8,146 bases of DNA from Syntrophobacter sp. SbD2 (lineage in GTDB: Bacteria > Desulfobacterota > Syntrophobacteria > Syntrophobacterales > Syntrophobacteraceae), in the NCBI GenBank assembly GCA_900290385.1, contig OMSV01000101.1:1-8146 (forward strand). The letters are read 5' to 3'. The position numbers were made by a program, and so were the translations under genes. Below are positions 6,353 to 8,146 of this stretch, piece by piece (positions within the stretch are counted from its first letter, which is position 1; each line of letters opens with the position of its first letter). The notes beneath the pieces are model-generated. The model searched no databases, was not told the DNA's origin, and saw only the letters and a list, made by a program, of their open reading frames with translations.

Positions 6353-7309
6353 ATGCAAAAAGACTCAGAGCGTCTTCGCGAACTTTCTATAAATCATCCC
6401 TCCGCGTGGGATATGGATCGGTTTCGGGCAAACTGGTTGCTCTTTGTGGAAACTCTGCTGAAAGAAGAAGCCAACTCGCTCATCCCTTCCCGGCGTATCC
6501 GTTGGCAAATCGAGCAGACCCCAGCCTTTCAGGAAGTGGTTGCGGATTGGGACAACATGGATGGCTTGCATCGGCTCGATGCCTGGAAGCGCTTGCTACT
6601 GGCCGCCGAGGATGCCTGCCGCACGATTCTGCCCGCCTGCTTCCAGTGCGGGGAATGCTGCCGGGTGGGGAGCCCTACCCTTCACCTCGAAGATCTTGTG
6701 CTCCTTCAGTCCGGCAAAATCCCGTGGGACCAGCTCGTAACACTGAGGAAAGGCGAGCCTGCGCTCTCGCCTTTCGATGGAAGACCCTTTGTCCTCCCCG
6801 AAGGCAGAATCAAGGTCAGGGAAAAAGAAGGCCTTCGGGAATGTGTGTTCCTGATTTCCGAAACCGACCGGTGTTCCATCTATGACGATCGGCCTTTGCA
6901 ATGCCGGGCTCAGGCGTGTTGGGACCCGATCCCCGCCAGTGAGACGGCCGAGATGCCTTTTTTGCTGAGGGAGCACATTTTCCAGGGTGTCGATCTGATG
7001 ATGGAGATAATCGCAGAACACGAAACCCGATGCGGGTTCGCAGTGCTTCCAGGCGCGTTCGAAGAGCTGAGCCGAAGTAGTGGAGGAAACATTCAGGAAG
7101 TACTGAGGCTCCTTTCATATGAGGAGCATTTCAGGCAGTTTGTGAGTGATAAGTTCAAAATCGATAAGTTCAAAATCCCGGCCCAAAATATGGAACTGTT
7201 GTTCGGCAGGAGTTTCACCCGGATGACTACCCTGTTTGGATTTAGAGTCGCGGAGGAACCTGACGGGACCCGCTGCCTTCTTGTGGACGAACCGGGGGGG
7301 CGGGCATAA
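6353..7309 (+). CDS. YkgJ-family cysteine-cluster protein with long flanks
   Basis: 318 residues. The central cluster is CFQCGECC (Cys96, 99, 102, 103), then ECVFL (Cys164), DRCSIYDDRPLQCR (Cys174 and Cys184) and Cys189. This is the YkgJ/UPF0153 pattern of conserved cysteines thought to bind zinc or an Fe-S cluster; the biochemical role is unknown. Unlike the usual compact member, it has about 95 extra residues before the cluster (Trp-rich helices) and about 125 after it, including an exact 15-bp tandem duplication (DKFKI twice). No signal or membrane segment is visible. ATG 6353 is preferred because CAGGTG lies about 9 bases upstream; an in-frame TTG at 6329 and GTG at 6341 are less likely. 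A G7 run at 7294-7300 lies just before the stop, so the last residues depend on that run being read correctly. Confidence 0.87.
   Translation: MQKDSERLRELSINHPSAWDMDRFRANWLLFVETLLKEEANSLIPSRRIRWQIEQTPAFQEVVADWDNMDGLHRLDAWKRLLLAAEDACRTILPACFQCGECCRVGSPTLHLEDLVLLQSGKIPWDQLVTLRKGEPALSPFDGRPFVLPEGRIKVREKEGLRECVFLISETDRCSIYDDRPLQCRAQACWDPIPASETAEMPFLLREHIFQGVDLMMEIIAEHETRCGFAVLPGAFEELSRSSGGNIQEVLRLLSYEEHFRQFVSDKFKIDKFKIPAQNMELLFGRSFTRMTTLFGFRVAEEPDGTRCLLVDEPGGRA
7148..7177 (+). repeat. Exact 15-bp tandem duplication inside the YkgJ gene
   Basis: GATAAGTTCAAAATC occurs at 7148-7162 and again at 7163-7177. It is in frame and encodes DKFKI-DKFKI, so it lengthens a probable helix by five residues without breaking the gene. 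Perfect identity suggests a recent slippage event. Confidence 0.95.
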
Positions 7310-7602
7310 CGCCGCGCAAAATCCGCTCTTGGCTGCCAGTGGAAATGCTTCGAGCTTATCTCTTCACAAGTGCAATCCAATGGAGATAAATTTAGAAGCT
7401 TACCTGTCTCACAGATTAGAGGGGTAACTTCATAACAGATGAAAAAGGCAGCCTGTCGAAATCGAAGCCCAGCCTCAAGTATGTTCCAAACCAAAATAAC
7501 GCGTCGGTGTTTTTGCTTTCGGGAAAAACCGGACAAGACTTTATGCTGTCCAGTTTAGCGAAAATACTCTAGAAATCGCCCCTGATTGTCGTGCCATGCC
7601 CG
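7310..7602. other. Non-coding stretch with no recognisable gene
   Basis: About 290 bases between the YkgJ gene and the integrase relic. I see no tRNA, terminator or conserved protein. A stop-to-stop frame at 7420-7572 reads about 50 codons (with LKYVPNQNNASVFLL), and a 15-codon ATG frame lies at 7380-7427; neither has a Shine-Dalgarno or known family. GGACA (about 7530) and TGTCC (about 7542) form a small inverted pair. The stretch may be decayed mobile-element DNA joined to the relic. Confidence 0.4.
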
Positions 7603-8146
7603 TCCAAACTGAATGCTCTGCCCTCTTATATTAAAGGCATGGTTGCATTTGGGTGTAAAAGCGGAGGCAGAAGTCGGAAATCAAGGGCTTGAAGCGGTCA
7701 CAAGTGTACCTCAATCCTGGCGAGACGAAACACTACCAGGCTGGAACGGTCTATTTCGATTCAGAATTTAAGGAAGTCTTCGCGGTTCAATGGGAAATCC
7801 GAAAAAAGAGCGGCCGGCTTATTCCTTTCGTCTTCACAAATGAGTCAGGAAAGGATAATATGCGCGATTTCAGAAGTATCATGGGATACTGCGTGCACCG
7901 AAGCAAGGATAGGAAAATGCCTTTTCCATGAGTTCAGAAGGACGGCAGTTGGAAACATGGTCCGGGCCGGGATACCCGAGCGCGTGGCAATGATGATAGG
8001 TGGACATCAGACAAGATCGGTTTTTGGGAGATACAACATCGTCAACGACGAGGATCTGAGAACGGCCGCCACGAAGCAAGAGCTTTATCTGCGCGCTCAA
8101 AAGTCCGAAATGGTTACAAATATTGGTACAATCAGCAAATTTGGGC
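7603..8146 (+). pseudogene. Broken tyrosine recombinase (phage-type integrase), C-terminal part
   Basis: Catalytic-domain relic spread over two frames. Frame 1 (7603-7671) reads LNALPSYIKGMVAF followed by GCKSGGR, where family members have a TGWR-like box I with the first catalytic Arg. After a 1-base loss near 7672, frame 3 reads SEIKGLKRSQV, then YLNPGETK, FDSEFKEVF and GRLIPFVF to DFRS. After a 1-base gain near 7880, frame 1 resumes with WDTACTEARIGK, LFHEFRRTA (box II HxxR), GIPERVAMMIGGH (His) and VFGRYNI (Tyr nucleophile), and is still open at the window edge. SQVYLNPGETK is also shorter than the SQVDL...LNPGETK expected, suggesting a deletion of about 7 codons. A TAG at 7570 and the lack of any N-terminal arm-binding or core-binding domain show that the start is gone. 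The protein cannot be made as a whole. It resembles integrases common in deltaproteobacteria. Confidence 0.85.

Noticed and set aside
6596..7021. 141-codon minus-strand frame inside the YkgJ-type gene
   Set aside because: It overlaps a gene with a complete cysteine signature on the other strand and has no recognisable motifs.
7093..7536. 147-codon minus-strand frame across the end of the YkgJ-type gene
   Set aside because: Half of it is antisense to the YkgJ coding region, and the rest lies in DNA with no coding signal on either strand.
7420..7572. Stop-to-stop frame of about 50 codons before the integrase relic
   Set aside because: It has no good start or ribosome binding site and does not resemble an integrase N-terminus or other known protein.
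7689..7931. Intact 80-residue gene starting at TTG 7689
   Set aside because: The sequence is the middle of an integrase catalytic domain, and the continuing domain lies in another frame on both sides, so it is a fragment of a pseudogene.
1..8146. tRNA genes, CRISPR arrays or a complete insertion sequence
   Set aside because: I saw no T-loop GGTTCGA-type motif in a cloverleaf context, no regularly spaced repeats with spacers, and no transposase with terminal inverted repeats.

Overview
The window looks like bacterial chromosome of moderately high GC. The proteins (a short-form RNase Z with a GTGGMMPMPHR start, an MltD-like transglycosylase, an EF-G outside any str operon, a YkgJ cysteine-cluster protein and a tyrosine-recombinase relic) resemble those of deltaproteobacteria (Desulfobacterota, Syntrophobacter-like). 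That placement is recognition from memory, not a search result.

Layout. 1-1140: ribonuclease Z (rnz, +) behind a 13-bp inverted repeat and closed by a strong hairpin terminator. 1175-2498: two minus-strand genes, an exported MltD-like lytic transglycosylase and, downstream of it, a 61-residue coiled-coil protein. They converge on rnz and share its terminator. 2499-3093: a long divergent intergenic region holding an array of 10-bp-phased repeats, an 18-bp palindrome and a clear sigma70-type promoter (TTGACA-N17-TAAACT). 3094-5479: a translation pair, an elongation factor G (fusA-like) followed by a small basic S21-like ribosomal protein, ending in a textbook terminator at 5576-5605. 5699-6160: a PPC/DUF296-domain protein. 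6353-7309: a YkgJ-family cysteine-cluster protein with long flanks. 7310-8146: no intact gene; first about 290 bases with nothing recognisable, then a frameshifted C-terminal relic of a tyrosine integrase that runs to the window edge.

How it fits together. Three genes concern RNA maturation or translation (RNase Z for tRNA 3' ends, EF-G, S21-like). They are separated by terminators, so they are neighbours and not one operon. The transglycosylase and the coiled-coil gene could form a small operon. The integrase relic suggests that the right end borders an old mobile-element insertion.

I found no complete undescribed system. The points most worth a second look are a Gln at the domain IV position where translocating EF-Gs carry the conserved His (E. 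coli His583), the phased decamer array between the transglycosylase and EF-G genes, and the multiply broken integrase.
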